A DNA stretch of 64,000 nucleotides from Azospirillum sp. SYSU D00513 (lineage in GTDB: Bacteria; Pseudomonadota; Alphaproteobacteria; Azospirillales; Azospirillaceae), in assembly GCF_017356015.1 (NCBI RefSeq), contig NZ_JAFIQV010000030.1:33599-97598 (forward strand), in the 5' to 3' direction. Every line of letters starts with the position of its first letter. The first letter of the stretch is position 1. Shown piece after piece: positions 33,856 to 43,863 of the stretch. Below the pieces are notes generated by a model, which worked only from the letters and a program-made list of their open reading frames with translations, made no database searches and had not been told where the DNA came from. The translations under genes and the position numbers were made by a program.

Positions 33856-35427
33856 TCAGCGCTCCGCGACCGTGTGGGTGGAGGCGAGCGCCACCGCGCG
33901 CTGGTACAGCGCCGGCTCTTCCACAAGACGCAGCGCGACCTTCAGGTCGAGTTCCGGCGCATGCTCCTTCCAGGGGCAGGCGGAGCGGAGATGGTTCAGC
34001 GCCTCCTCGTCGTCGGCCGCCTTGGCGCGCCAGCCGGCGAACTGGGCGGCCGAGCGGCCGTTGCCGTCGCGCAGCTCGGAGAGCAGCGCCACCGGGTCGT
34101 CCTGCCCGTTGCGGCTCGTGCAGACCATCGGCTGCACGCCCTGGCGGTGCAGGGTGTAGCCGGCCGGCGTGTAGATGCGGCTCCAGGTCAGGAAAAGCTC
34201 GCCGTCGTTGGGCAGGCGCGTGACGGTCTGGACGCTGCCCTTGCCGTAGGAGGAGGCGCCGACGACCACCGCGCGGCCCGAATCCTGGAGGGCGGCGGCC
34301 ACCACCTCGGCGGCGGATGCCGAGCGGCCGTCCACCAGCACGACCAGCGGCAGGCCGTTCGTGACATCGTCGGGCGAGGCGTCGAAACGCTGCCGGCTGT
34401 CCGGGTGGCGCCCCTCCGTGGTGATGATGCGGCCCCGCGTCATGAAGAGGTCGGCGACCGCCACGGCCTGGTCGAGCAGCCCGCCGGGGTTGCCGCGCAG
34501 GTCCAGCACGAAGCCGCGCACGCTGGCGCCGATCGTGCCCTTGGCGGTCTGGATGGCTTCCCGCAGGTTGGCGGCGGTCGAGGCGTTGAAGCGCTCCACC
34601 TTCAGCACGCCGGTGCGCTCGACGATGGTCGTGCTGACCGTGTTGGGGACGACCCGCTCGCGGCGGACCGGCAGGCGGCGCGGCTCGCCGGCGCTGCCGC
34701 GCACGGTGATCATCACCATCGTGCCGGTCGGCCCGCGCAGCCGGTCGCGCATGTCATCCTCGGTCAGGGATGCCGCCATGTCGCCGTCGATGGCGAGCAG
34801 GGTGTCGCCGGCTCGGATGCCGGCCCGCTCGGCCGGGCTGCGGGGCAGCACGTCGCTGACCCAGGTGCGCCCGTCCTTGCGCTCCAGCGCGAGGCCGATG
34901 CCGCCGTAGCCTTCGCGCTGGGCGCGCTCGGTGCTGGCGCGGCGGGTACCGGTGTAGCGGGAATAGCCGTCGAGGTCGGCGGCCACCGCGTCGAAGACCG
35001 CCTGGTAGATGCGCTCCGGCGCCGCCTGGCTCAGCAGGGGCGAGCGGGAGCGCACGCTGTCCAGGATGCGCGCGGTGAGCGAGGCCCAGCCGGCGGCGTC
35101 GGAGGGGGCGGGTGCGGCGAACTCCTCCGCGGGCGCGTCCGACAGCTGGACGCGCACGAGGCTGTCGCTGCGTTCGATGCGCAGGGTCGGGTCGATGGAG
35201 GCCAGCCCCTTCAGCCCGTCCGGGCCGAGCCGGCCGAGATCCACCGGCTGGAGATAGGCCTCCGCGATTCGGCCATAGCCGACGGCGAAGACCTGTTCGC
35301 TGACGAAGGCGGGATCGGCCGACGCACGCCCGGGCAGGAGCCCCTGCGCGGCGAGGGTGAGCATGCAGGCCGCCAGCGGAGCGGCGAAGCGCCGTTTCGG
35401 CGTGGTTCCACGATCACGATTGCCCAT
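33856..35427 (-). CDS. S41-family carboxyl-terminal processing peptidase
   Basis: The 523-aa precursor has a signal-like N-terminus (FAAPLAACMLTLAAQGLLPG), a PDZ domain (about 165-255; GGIGLALE, SPAERAGIRAGDTLLAIDGD) and the S41 tail-specific protease domain with FVLDLRGNPGGLLDQAV. The Ser-Lys dyad lies in VDGRSASAAEV and SYGKGSVQTV. It should act in the periplasm on damaged or regulatory substrates. Transcription with rnr upstream is possible, though 154 bases separate them. Confidence 0.92.
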   Translation of the reverse strand: MGNRDRGTTPKRRFAAPLAACMLTLAAQGLLPGRASADPAFVSEQVFAVGYGRIAEAYLQPVDLGRLGPDGLKGLASIDPTLRIERSDSLVRVQLSDAPAEEFAAPAPSDAAGWASLTARILDSVRSRSPLLSQAAPERIYQAVFDAVAADLDGYSRYTGTRRASTERAQREGYGGIGLALERKDGRTWVSDVLPRSPAERAGIRAGDTLLAIDGDMAASLTEDDMRDRLRGPTGTMVMITVRGSAGEPRRLPVRRERVVPNTVSTTIVERTGVLKVERFNASTAANLREAIQTAKGTIGASVRGFVLDLRGNPGGLLDQAVAVADLFMTRGRIITTEGRHPDSRQRFDASPDDVTNGLPLVVLVDGRSASAAEVVAAALQDSGRAVVVGASSYGKGSVQTVTRLPNDGELFLTWSRIYTPAGYTLHRQGVQPMVCTSRNGQDDPVALLSELRDGNGRSAAQFAGWRAKAADDEEALNHLRSACPWKEHAPELDLKVALRLVEEPALYQRAVALASTHTVAER

Positions 35428-35581
35428 GGCGCGCAGACCGCAGCCTCCCTATCCCAAGGGCTGGACCCGGCGCCGGGGCGCCGTTCCCGAATGGGTAAGG
35501 GATAGCACTTCCGTTCGAGCGCAAAGCGAGACAAATGCCGTGATGAACACCCGGAGCGGGAGGTTTATTCCACTCTGTGCC

Positions 35582-37813
35582 TCAGCCGCCACGCCGTTGC
35601 GGACGGGAGCCGGAGGGACGCGGCAAGGCCGCCGCCAGAGGGTCTTCCCCGGCCTTCTCCTCCCACAGGGTGAGAAGCGTGCTGCCGGTCAGGAAATCGG
35701 CCTCCCGCAGGACGAGGCGGACCCGGGCGCCCAGCCGGTAGGCGCGGCCCCAGCGCTTGCCGACCAGCGCGTGGGCCTTCTCGTCATGCTCGTACTGGTC
35801 GTCCGGCAGGGTGCCGGCGGGCACGAGCCCGTCGGCGCCCGACTCGTCCAGCCGCACGAAAAGGCCGAACCGCGACACGCCGCTGATTCGGCCGGAGAAG
35901 CTTTCGCCCACCCGGTCGGCGAGATGCGCGGCGGTGTAGCGGTCGATCGAATCGCGTTCGGCCAGGGCGGCGCGGCGCTCGGCCTTGGAGATGTGCTCGC
36001 CGATGTCCGGCAGCGCGGCCACCGCCTCGTCGTCGAGTCCGCCGACGCCCAGCTTGTGCGCCCGGATCAGGGCGCGGTGGACGATCAGGTCGGCGTAGCG
36101 GCGAATGGGCGAGGTGAAATGGGCGTAGCGTTCGAGCGCCAATCCGAAATGGCCGAGATTCTCGGGGCTGTAGACCGCCTGCGACTGGGCGCGCAGAATG
36201 ATCTCGCTGACCAACGGCGATTCGGGGCGCCCCTCCGCCTTCTGCAGGATACGGGTGAAATGCTCGGGCTTCAGCGCCTCGACCTTGGGCAGGCTGTAGC
36301 CGAGGTCTCCCAGGAACTCGCGCAAGCCCTCCAGCTTGGCCATCTGCGGCTGGTCGTGGACGCGGTAGAGGAGCGGCATGCCGGCCGCCTCCAGGCTTTC
36401 CGCGGCGGCGACGTTGGCGGCGATCATGAACTCCTCGATCAGCCGGTGGCTGTCGAGCCGTTCGCGCGGGGCGATCTCCGCCACCCGGCCACGCTCGTCG
36501 ATGCGGATCCGGCGCTCCGGCAGGTCGAGTTCCAGCGTGCCGCGCCGCCCGCGCGCCTGCCACAGCAGGCTGTAGGCGCCGTAGAGCGGGAGGATGACCG
36601 GCTCCAGCAGCGGCGCCGTAACCTCGTCGGGGCGGCCGTCGCGGGCGGCCTGGACCTGTTCGTAGGTCAGGCGCGCGGCGGAGCGCATCAGCCCGCGGAC
36701 GAAGCGGTGGCGCAGCAGCGCGCCATGCCGGTCGATCCACATATGGACGGCGAGGCAGGCGCGGTCCTCGCCGGGGCGGAGCGAGCAGAGGTCGTTGGAC
36801 AGCGCCTCCGGCAGCATCGGCACGACGCGGTCCGGGAAATAGACGGAGTTGCCCCGGTCGAAGGCCGTGCGGTCCAGCGCCGTGCCGGGGCGGACGTAAT
36901 AGGCGACGTCGGCGATGGCGACCAGCAGGTGCCAGCCGCCCTCGTTTGCCGGATCGGAGTCGGGCTCGGCGAAGACGGCGTCGTCGAAGTCGCGGGCGTC
37001 GGCGCCGTCGATGGTGACCAGCGGCACGGCGCGCAGGTCGTCGCGGCCGGTCGGGGTCGGCGGCTTGGCCCGGGAGGCCTCGTTCAGCGCCGCGTAGGGG
37101 AAGTCGGCGGGAATGCCGTGGCTGTGGATCGCGATGAGGCTGATCGAGCGCGGCTCCTCGACCGAGCCGAGCCGTTCGGCCACCCGCGCCTGCGGCATGC
37201 CGAGGCGCCCGGCCGGCAGGATATCGGCCAGCACGAGGTCGCCCGGCTCGGCCTCGTTCCGGTTGGCCGGCAGGACGAGGAAGGCGGTCTTGTTGCGCTT
37301 GTCGGTCGGGACGACGCGCCCGCCCTCGGGGGCCGCGCGGTAGACGCCGAGGATGCGTCCCTCGGCGCTTTCGATCCGGCGGATCGTGCGGCCCTCATAG
37401 AGCCGCTCGTTGACGCGGCGCAGCTTGGCGAGGATGCGGTCGCCCTCGGCCAGGGGCGGCAGGCCGCTCTTCTTCTCGGGCAGCAGGAAGATGCGGGGCG
37501 GGCTGCCCTCGCCGGTCCAGGTCAGCGGGCGGGCCTGGAGTTCGCCGTCCTCCTGCACCCCGGCGATCACCAGCACGGCGACCTCGGGCAGGGACTGCGG
37601 CGGGGCGACGCGCTTGCCGCGCCCGCGCTCGACCACGCCTTCGGCCTCCAGCTCCTTCAGCAAGGCCTTCAGCCGCTCGCGGTCGGCGGTGCCGGAAAGC
37701 TTGAAGGCGCGCGCGATTTCCCGCTTGCCGACGGGCACCGCGCTGTCGCGGATGAAGGCGGTGACCGTTTCCTTGCTGGGGAAGCCCGCGGGCCTGCGGG
37801 GCGCGTCGCTCAC
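35582..37813 (-). CDS. rnr: Ribonuclease R
   Basis: The 743-aa exoribonuclease has an N-terminal winged helix (about 10-65), cold-shock domains and the RNB catalytic domain with DARDFDDAVF metal-binding aspartates. The late motifs RYADLIVHRAL and the S1 domain (FSGRISGVSRFGLFVRLDE) follow. It degrades structured RNA 3' to 5'. It begins five bases after the topA stop, so the two are cotranscribed. Confidence 0.96.
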   Translation of the reverse strand: MSDAPRRPAGFPSKETVTAFIRDSAVPVGKREIARAFKLSGTADRERLKALLKELEAEGVVERGRGKRVAPPQSLPEVAVLVIAGVQEDGELQARPLTWTGEGSPPRIFLLPEKKSGLPPLAEGDRILAKLRRVNERLYEGRTIRRIESAEGRILGVYRAAPEGGRVVPTDKRNKTAFLVLPANRNEAEPGDLVLADILPAGRLGMPQARVAERLGSVEEPRSISLIAIHSHGIPADFPYAALNEASRAKPPTPTGRDDLRAVPLVTIDGADARDFDDAVFAEPDSDPANEGGWHLLVAIADVAYYVRPGTALDRTAFDRGNSVYFPDRVVPMLPEALSNDLCSLRPGEDRACLAVHMWIDRHGALLRHRFVRGLMRSAARLTYEQVQAARDGRPDEVTAPLLEPVILPLYGAYSLLWQARGRRGTLELDLPERRIRIDERGRVAEIAPRERLDSHRLIEEFMIAANVAAAESLEAAGMPLLYRVHDQPQMAKLEGLREFLGDLGYSLPKVEALKPEHFTRILQKAEGRPESPLVSEIILRAQSQAVYSPENLGHFGLALERYAHFTSPIRRYADLIVHRALIRAHKLGVGGLDDEAVAALPDIGEHISKAERRAALAERDSIDRYTAAHLADRVGESFSGRISGVSRFGLFVRLDESGADGLVPAGTLPDDQYEHDEKAHALVGKRWGRAYRLGARVRLVLREADFLTGSTLLTLWEEKAGEDPLAAALPRPSGSRPQRRGG

Positions 37814-37817
37814 GAGG

Positions 37818-40661
37818 TCACGCCCGCTTGCGCGCGGGGGCTTCCTTTTCCGCCTTCTCGGCCTTCGGCTTGGCCGCGGCCTTGGCTTTGGCCGGTGCCT
37901 TCTCCTTCACCGGAGCGTCGCCGTCCTCCTTGGAGGCAGCCTTGGCTGCGGTCTTCGTGGCGGTCGCCTTCTTGGCCGGGGCCTTCTTGGCGGGCTTGGC
38001 CTCGCCCGTCTCCTCGGAGCCTTCGGCCTTCGCCTCGGCTTCCTTCGGCGCCTTGCCCTTCTTGGCGGCGTCCTTGGCGACCTTCGCTTCCAGCAGCTCG
38101 AGCGCCTGCTCCAGCCCAAGGGTCTCCGGGTCGGTGGCCTTCGGAATGGAGGCGTAGACCGAGCCGTGCTTCACGTAGGGGCCGAAACGGCCTGAACCCA
38201 TGGTGATGGGCTTGCCGGTCTTCGGGTGGTCGCCGAGCGACTTGGCCGGGGCCGACGCCTTCTTGGCCGCGTCGGCCAGCAGGTCCACCGCCCGGTTGAT
38301 GCCGATGGTCAGCACGTCGTCGTCCGCCGTCAGCGACTTGTAGGTGCTGCCATGCTTCAGGTAAGGACCGAAGCGGCCGATGCCGGCGGTGATCTCCTCC
38401 TTCGTCTCCGGATGCTGGCCGATCAGGCGCGGCAGGCCCAGCAGGCGGAGTGCGGTGTCCAGGTCCACGTCGGCCGGGGCCATGCCCTTGGGAAGGGAGA
38501 CGCGCTTGGGCTTCGGCGCCTCGTCCTTGACCTTCTTGGCCTTCTTCTTCTTGCCGTCGGCGGCGGGCTCCTCGACCGGCGGGGGCGGGGGCTCCGCCGG
38601 GGCGGGCGGGGGCCCAAGCTGGATGTAGGCGCCGTAGGGGCCGCGGCGGATGGAGACGGGCAGGCCGGTCTCCGGGTCCGTTCCCAGTTCGCGCGGGCCT
38701 TCCTGCGCCTCGTCCCCCTCCTCGCCGGGGACGGCGAGCGGGCGGGTGAAGCGGCATTCCGGGTAGCGCGAGCAGCCGATGAAGGCGCCCATCTTGCCGA
38801 GCTTCAGCCCGAGCCGTCCCTCCTGGCAGGCGGGGCAGGTGCGCGGGTCGTGGCCGGTGCCGTCCTTGCGGTCGGTCGGGAAGAAGTGGGAGCCCAGCTC
38901 CTCGTCGAGCGCGTTCAGGACCTGGGTGATGGTCAGGTCCTTCGTGCCGTCCACGGCGACGTGGAAGGCCTTCCAGAAATCGCGCAGCACGACCTTCCAG
39001 TCGATCCGCCCGTCGGAGATCTCGTCGAGCTTGTTCTCAAGCTCGGCCGTGAAGTTGTACTCGACGTAGCGGTGGAAGAAGTTCTTCAGGAAGGCGGTGA
39101 CCAGCCGGCCGCGGTCCGACGGGTAGAAGCGGCGCTTGTCGATCCGCACATACTCGCGGTCCTGCAACACCTGGAGGATGGAGGCGTAGGTGGACGGGCG
39201 CCCGATGCCCAGCTCCTCCATCTTCTTCACGAGGCTGGCCTCGGAATAGCGTGGCGGCGGCTGGGTGAAATGCTGCTCCGGCGCGATCTCGCCGCGGGTG
39301 AGCGCGTCGCCCTCCTCCATGTTGGGGAGGCGGTTTTCCTTCTGCTCGTCGTCGCCCTCGTCGCGGTCCTCCTGGTAGACCTTCAGGAAGCCGTCGAACA
39401 CGACGACCGAGCCGGTGGCGTGCAGCACCACGTCCTTGGAGGGCGAGGCGAGGTCCACGGCCACCTGATCCAGGACGGCGCTCTCCATCTGGCTGGCGAG
39501 CGTGCGCTTCCAGACCAGCTCATAGAGGCGCAGCTCGTCCTGGCCGAGATGGGCGGCGACCGCCTCCGGGCGGCGCGACAGGTCGGTGGGGCGCACCGCC
39601 TCGTGCGCCTCCTGGGCGTTCTTGGCGGCGGTCTTGTAGACGCGCGGGGTCGCCGGGACGTAGCGGTCGCCCCAGGTCTGGCCGATCACGGCGCGGGCGG
39701 AGTCGATCGCCTCGGCCGACAGGCTGACGCCGTCCGTTCGCATGTAGGTGATGAGGCCGACCGTCTCGCCGCCGATGTCCACGCCTTCATACAGGCGCTG
39801 TGCGGTCCGCATGGTGCGGGTGGCGCCGAAGCCGAGCTTGCGCGAGGCCTCCTGCTGGAGGGTGGAGGTGGTGAAGGGCGGGGCCGGGTTGCGGCGGGCC
39901 TGCCGGCGCTCGACCTTCGACACGGCGAAGGCCTGCGGGCGGATGCGCGCCACGGCGGCCTCGGCGGCCTGCTGGTTGGGCAGGGCGAACTTGTCGAGCT
40001 TCTTGCCGTCGAGCTGGGTGAGCTGCGCCGTGAAGGCGGCCCCGCCCGGCGTCGTGAAGCCGACACCGATGCTCCAGTATTCCTGCGGCTTGAAGACCTC
40101 GATCTCCGCCTCGCGCTCGCAGACCAGCCGCAACGCCACCGACTGCACGCGACCGGCCGACTTGGAGCCGGGCAGCTTGCGCCACAGCACCGGCGACAGG
40201 GTGAAGCCGACGAGATAGTCAAGCGCGCGGCGGGCCAGATAGGCCTCCACCAGCTCCTGGCTGACGGCGCGCGGGGCGGCCATGGCGGCCTGCACGGCCG
40301 ACTTGGTGATTTCGTTGAAGGTGACGCGCTGGACGTCCAGCCCGTCGGTCAGGTGCTTTTCGCGGAGGAGTTCCGACAGGTGCCAGGCGATGGCCTCTCC
40401 CTCGCGATCCGGGTCGGTCGCGAGATAGACGCGCTCGGCGCCTTTCAGTGCGCGGGCGATCTCGTCGATGTGGCGCTTGGAGCGGTCGCCCAGCTCCCAC
40501 TCCATCGCGAAATCCTCGTCCGGACGGACGGAGCCATCGCGCGCCGGAAGGTCGCGCACATGGCCGAAGCTGGCGACCACGGTGTAATCATCGCCGAGGT
40601 ACTTGTTGATGGTCTTCGCCTTGGCCGGCGATTCCACGATAACGACGTTGCTGCCCGGCAA
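37818..40661 (-). CDS. topA: DNA topoisomerase I
   Basis: This type IA enzyme (about 947 aa) has the TOPRIM motif (VVIVESPAKAKTINKYLG), DPDREGEAIAWH and active-site Y306 in GLITYMRTDGVSLS. One zinc ribbon (CPACQ...CSRYPEC) follows, then three or four alphaproteobacterial C-terminal repeats (GRFGPYLKHGSTYKSL type) and a Lys/Ala-rich tail. No ATG or GTG lies near the conserved start; the TTG at 40661, with GGGCGGG upstream, is the best candidate and fits normal length. Confidence 0.96.
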   Translation of the reverse strand: MPGSNVVIVESPAKAKTINKYLGDDYTVVASFGHVRDLPARDGSVRPDEDFAMEWELGDRSKRHIDEIARALKGAERVYLATDPDREGEAIAWHLSELLREKHLTDGLDVQRVTFNEITKSAVQAAMAAPRAVSQELVEAYLARRALDYLVGFTLSPVLWRKLPGSKSAGRVQSVALRLVCEREAEIEVFKPQEYWSIGVGFTTPGGAAFTAQLTQLDGKKLDKFALPNQQAAEAAVARIRPQAFAVSKVERRQARRNPAPPFTTSTLQQEASRKLGFGATRTMRTAQRLYEGVDIGGETVGLITYMRTDGVSLSAEAIDSARAVIGQTWGDRYVPATPRVYKTAAKNAQEAHEAVRPTDLSRRPEAVAAHLGQDELRLYELVWKRTLASQMESAVLDQVAVDLASPSKDVVLHATGSVVVFDGFLKVYQEDRDEGDDEQKENRLPNMEEGDALTRGEIAPEQHFTQPPPRYSEASLVKKMEELGIGRPSTYASILQVLQDREYVRIDKRRFYPSDRGRLVTAFLKNFFHRYVEYNFTAELENKLDEISDGRIDWKVVLRDFWKAFHVAVDGTKDLTITQVLNALDEELGSHFFPTDRKDGTGHDPRTCPACQEGRLGLKLGKMGAFIGCSRYPECRFTRPLAVPGEEGDEAQEGPRELGTDPETGLPVSIRRGPYGAYIQLGPPPAPAEPPPPPVEEPAADGKKKKAKKVKDEAPKPKRVSLPKGMAPADVDLDTALRLLGLPRLIGQHPETKEEITAGIGRFGPYLKHGSTYKSLTADDDVLTIGINRAVDLLADAAKKASAPAKSLGDHPKTGKPITMGSGRFGPYVKHGSVYASIPKATDPETLGLEQALELLEAKVAKDAAKKGKAPKEAEAKAEGSEETGEAKPAKKAPAKKATATKTAAKAASKEDGDAPVKEKAPAKAKAAAKPKAEKAEKEAPARKRA

Positions 40662-40711
40662 GAGAACCCGCCCTTGTGTCTGCGTGCACTGACCGGGTGT
40701 CGAAAAGGCAT

Positions 40712-41833
40712 TCAGATCAGGCAGATCTGGTTGCCCGGCAGGCGCAGCGCCCGGCCCGCAAGCTCGAGTTCCAGCACCACCGTCAACACCACCGGTGCGG
40801 ACAATTGGCACCCGCGGACCAGTTCGTCAATGCCAATGGGCGTCGGGCCGAGGTTTTCCAGAATCACCGCACGGGCGGAACGCAGCACCGATTCCTCCGG
40901 TTCGGCCATGCGGACGGCGCCGAAAACCGACCCCGGCGGCTCCGACGCCGACGGCGGGGACAGGGCCTCCAGCGCCCGGATCACGTCGTCCGCTCCCTCA
41001 ACCAGGGTCGCCCCCTGGCGGATGAGGTCGTTGGGTCCGTGGCTGCGCGGCTCAAGCGGGGAACCCGGCACGGCCATCACCTCGCGCCCCTGTTCCAGCG
41101 CCATGCGGGCAGTGATGAGAGAGCCGGACTTCAGCGCCGCCTCCACCACCACCACACCCAGCGACAGGCCGGAGATCAGCCGGTTGCGGCGGGGAAAATG
41201 CCGGGCCTGCGGCTGGGTGCCGAAGGCGCTTTCCGCGACCGCGACGCCCTGGTCGAGGATGTCCCGGTAGAGCCCTTCGTTCTCCGGCGGATAGACCACG
41301 TCGATGCCGCCGGCCAGCACGGCGGCCGTCCCGCTGGAGAGCGAGCCAAGATGCGCCGCCGTGTCGATCCCGCGTGCAAGGCCCGACACCACTAGGAATC
41401 CCGCCTCGCCCAGGTCGCGCGCCAGCCTTTCCGCGAATTTCCGCCCGTTCAGCGAAGCGTTGCGGGCGCCGACCAGCGCCACCGAGCGCCGCGCCAGCAG
41501 ATGCGCGTGGCCCAGCACGGAAACCACCGGCGGCGCGTCGTCCACGGCGGCCAGCGGCACCGGATAGTCCGGCTCGCAGGCGCAGAGCATCCTCCCGCCG
41601 GCGCGGCGCAAGGCGGTCAGCTCCCGTTCAACCTCGGCCTTCGCCGCGATGCGCAAGGGCTTCGCCCGCCCGCCGCGCCGAGCCAGTTCCGGCAGGGCGT
41701 CGAGCGCGGCGCGGGCCGTGCCGTAGCGTTCGATCAGTCGATGGAAGGTGACCGGCCCGACATTCTCCGAGCGGATCAGGCGAAGCCAGTCCAGCCGTTC
41801 AGTATCGGGAAGGGGGCGACGCGGTTGTGTCAT
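40712..41833 (-). CDS. dprA: DNA processing protein A
   Basis: The 373-aa protein has a SAM-like N-terminus, the extended Rossmann DprA/Smf core (SGLARGIDTAAHLGSL, AGGIDVVYPPEN, FPRRNRLISGLSLG) and a C-terminal winged helix. DprA loads RecA on single-stranded DNA during transformation. Its place upstream of topA is a standard bacterial neighbourhood. Confidence 0.94.
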   Translation of the reverse strand: MTQPRRPLPDTERLDWLRLIRSENVGPVTFHRLIERYGTARAALDALPELARRGGRAKPLRIAAKAEVERELTALRRAGGRMLCACEPDYPVPLAAVDDAPPVVSVLGHAHLLARRSVALVGARNASLNGRKFAERLARDLGEAGFLVVSGLARGIDTAAHLGSLSSGTAAVLAGGIDVVYPPENEGLYRDILDQGVAVAESAFGTQPQARHFPRRNRLISGLSLGVVVVEAALKSGSLITARMALEQGREVMAVPGSPLEPRSHGPNDLIRQGATLVEGADDVIRALEALSPPSASEPPGSVFGAVRMAEPEESVLRSARAVILENLGPTPIGIDELVRGCQLSAPVVLTVVLELELAGRALRLPGNQICLI

Positions 41834-41934
41834 GCGCCATGGTTGTACAACCGAACCCGCGCCGCTTCAACACGCGAATGTGTGGGGATGGGGAGGGGCC
41901 GCAAAAATCCCCCTCCCGGCTCCGGCGGCTTTCT

Positions 41935-42543
41935 TCACACTGTTTTCTTCAGCCCGATCCGCGGCTCCTCGCCCTTGAGAAGGCGGCGGATGTTGGCGGC
42001 GTGGCGGATGTAGACGAGGACGGCGATGAAGACGGCCAGACCGGCGTCCAGCGGGCCGTCGGTGTACCAGGCGACGATGGGAGCGACGCCCAGCGCCACC
42101 AGGGCCGAGAGGGAGGAGATGCGGAAGAGGCAGGCGATGAAGAGCCAGATCAGGCAGGCGACGACGCCGACCGGCCAGGCGACGGCCAGCAGCGAGCCGA
42201 GCGCCGTGGCGACTCCCTTGCCGCCCTGGAAGCCAAGCCAGACCGGGAAGGCGTGGCCGAGCATCGCGCCGCCGGCGGCCAGGACCGCCGCTTCCGGCCC
42301 GGCGGCGTAATGGGCGGCGATGGCGGCGATGGCGCCCTTGCCGCTGTCGAGCAGCAGGGTCGCGAGCGCCAGCGGCTTGTTGCCGGTGCGCAGCACGTTG
42401 GTGGCGCCGATGTTGCCGGAGCCGATCTTGCGGATGTCGCCGTAGCCGCCGAGGCGTGCCAGCACGAGGCCGAAGGGGATCGAGCCCAGCAGGTAGCCGA
42501 AAACGGAGGCGGCGATCAGGATCAGGGCGGAGGTTTCGAACAC
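41935..42543 (-). CDS. plsY: Acyl-phosphate:glycerol-3-phosphate acyltransferase
   Basis: The 202-aa membrane enzyme shows the PlsY motifs: GSIPFGLVLARLGG, GSGNIGATNVLRTG and GFQGGKGVAT. It acylates glycerol-3-phosphate at the inner membrane to start phospholipid synthesis. It begins three bases after the pyrC stop. A GC hairpin (41891-41917) lies between it and dprA. Confidence 0.95.
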   Translation of the reverse strand: MFETSALILIAASVFGYLLGSIPFGLVLARLGGYGDIRKIGSGNIGATNVLRTGNKPLALATLLLDSGKGAIAAIAAHYAAGPEAAVLAAGGAMLGHAFPVWLGFQGGKGVATALGSLLAVAWPVGVVACLIWLFIACLFRISSLSALVALGVAPIVAWYTDGPLDAGLAVFIAVLVYIRHAANIRRLLKGEEPRIGLKKTV

Positions 42544-42546
42544 CGG

Positions 42547-43863
42547 TTACGCCTCACGCTGCCAGACGGTGCGGCCGTCCACGACGGTGCGCAGGGGCCG
42601 GCCCTGGACGGGGCGGTCCTCGAAGGGGGAATTCTTGGACTTGGACTGGAATTGCCCCACGTCCACCCGCCAGGGCACGTCCGGGTCGAAGACCAGCAGG
42701 TCGGCGGGGCCGCCCTTCGCCAGCCGGCCGAGCGGCAGGCCCAGTATGTCGGCAGGGCGGGAGGTCACGAGGGCCAGCGCCTTCACCAGCGGCATGTGGC
42801 CCTTGTGGACCAGCTCCAGCACCAGCGGGAACAGGGTTTCCAGCCCGATCACCCCGGCCTCGGCCTGGGCGAAGGGCAGGCGCTTCTGGTCCTGGTCCTG
42901 CGGGATGTGATCGGACGCGATGGCGTCGATGGTGCCGTCCGCCAGGCCGACGACGACCGCGCGCCGGTCCATCTCGCCGCGCAGGGGCGGGGAGACCTTG
43001 GCGTAGGTGCGGTAGTCGCCGACGTCGGCCTCGGTCAGGGCGAAATAATGCGGGGCCGTGTCGCAGGTGACCTTCAGCCCGCGCGCCTTGGCGCGGCGGA
43101 TGAGATCGACCGATTCGGAGGTCGTGACATGGGCGAAGTGCAGCCGGCCGCCGGCCAGCTCCAGCAGCCGCAGGTCGCGCTCGATCATGATGATCTCCGC
43201 CTCGCGCGGGATGCCGGTGAGGCCGAGGCGGGTGCAGATCTCGCCCGCGTTCATCATGCCGCCCGACGCCAGGCTCGGCTCTTCCGGGTGCTGGATGATG
43301 AGCTTGTCGAAGGTCCGGGCGTAGCTCAGCGCGCGGCGCATGGTCTTGGCGCTGGCGATGGCGCGGGTGCCGTCGGTGAAGGCGACAGCACCCGCGCGGG
43401 ACAGCAGCCCCATCTCGGTGATCTCGTTGCCTTCCGTGCCGCGCGTGGCGGCGGCGTAGGCGAAGATCTTGACCAGCTTCACCTCGCGGGCGCGGCGGGC
43501 GACGAACTCCAGCCCGGCAACCTCGTCCAGCACCGGGTCGGTGTTGGGCAGGCAGACGATGGAGGTGATGCCGCCCGCGGCCGCCGCGCGCGACACGCTC
43601 TTGATCGTGTCCTTCTGTTCCTCGCCGGGCTCGCCGATCAGCACGCGCATGTCCAGCAGGCCGGGGGCGAGGCACTGGCCCTGGAGGTCCACCACCTGCG
43701 CGTCCGGCGGCAGGCCGTCGCGGAACAGGGCCGGGCCGAAGTCGGCGACCGTCTCGCCCTCGGTCAGCAGCGCGCCGTGCACGTCCAGCCCGGTGGCGGG
43801 GTCGAGCAGGCGGGCATTGATGTAGGCGACGCGCGCCTCGGCGTTTACGGAAGTCGTGGTCAT
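42547..43863 (-). CDS. pyrC: Dihydroorotase-family protein, metal-binding HxH missing
   Basis: The 438-aa amidohydrolase overlaps pyrB by ATGA. The first-strand HxH of class I dihydroorotases (DMHVHLREPG) reads DMRVLIGEPG, so two zinc ligands are absent. Later motifs are partly kept (FAHVTTSES, DTAPHYFAL, IASDHIP). Such PyrB-linked proteins are frequent in alphaproteobacteria and may be PyrX-like non-catalytic partners of aspartate carbamoyltransferase, with catalysis by another dihydroorotase. I keep the usual symbol with that caution. Confidence 0.88.
   Translation of the reverse strand: MTTTSVNAEARVAYINARLLDPATGLDVHGALLTEGETVADFGPALFRDGLPPDAQVVDLQGQCLAPGLLDMRVLIGEPGEEQKDTIKSVSRAAAAGGITSIVCLPNTDPVLDEVAGLEFVARRAREVKLVKIFAYAAATRGTEGNEITEMGLLSRAGAVAFTDGTRAIASAKTMRRALSYARTFDKLIIQHPEEPSLASGGMMNAGEICTRLGLTGIPREAEIIMIERDLRLLELAGGRLHFAHVTTSESVDLIRRAKARGLKVTCDTAPHYFALTEADVGDYRTYAKVSPPLRGEMDRRAVVVGLADGTIDAIASDHIPQDQDQKRLPFAQAEAGVIGLETLFPLVLELVHKGHMPLVKALALVTSRPADILGLPLGRLAKGGPADLLVFDPDVPWRVDVGQFQSKSKNSPFEDRPVQGRPLRTVVDGRTVWQREA

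Noticed and set aside
35357..41270. Two very long plus-strand frames opposite S41 peptidase, rnr and topA
   Set aside because: They are shadows of well-recognised minus-strand core genes with intact catalytic motifs.
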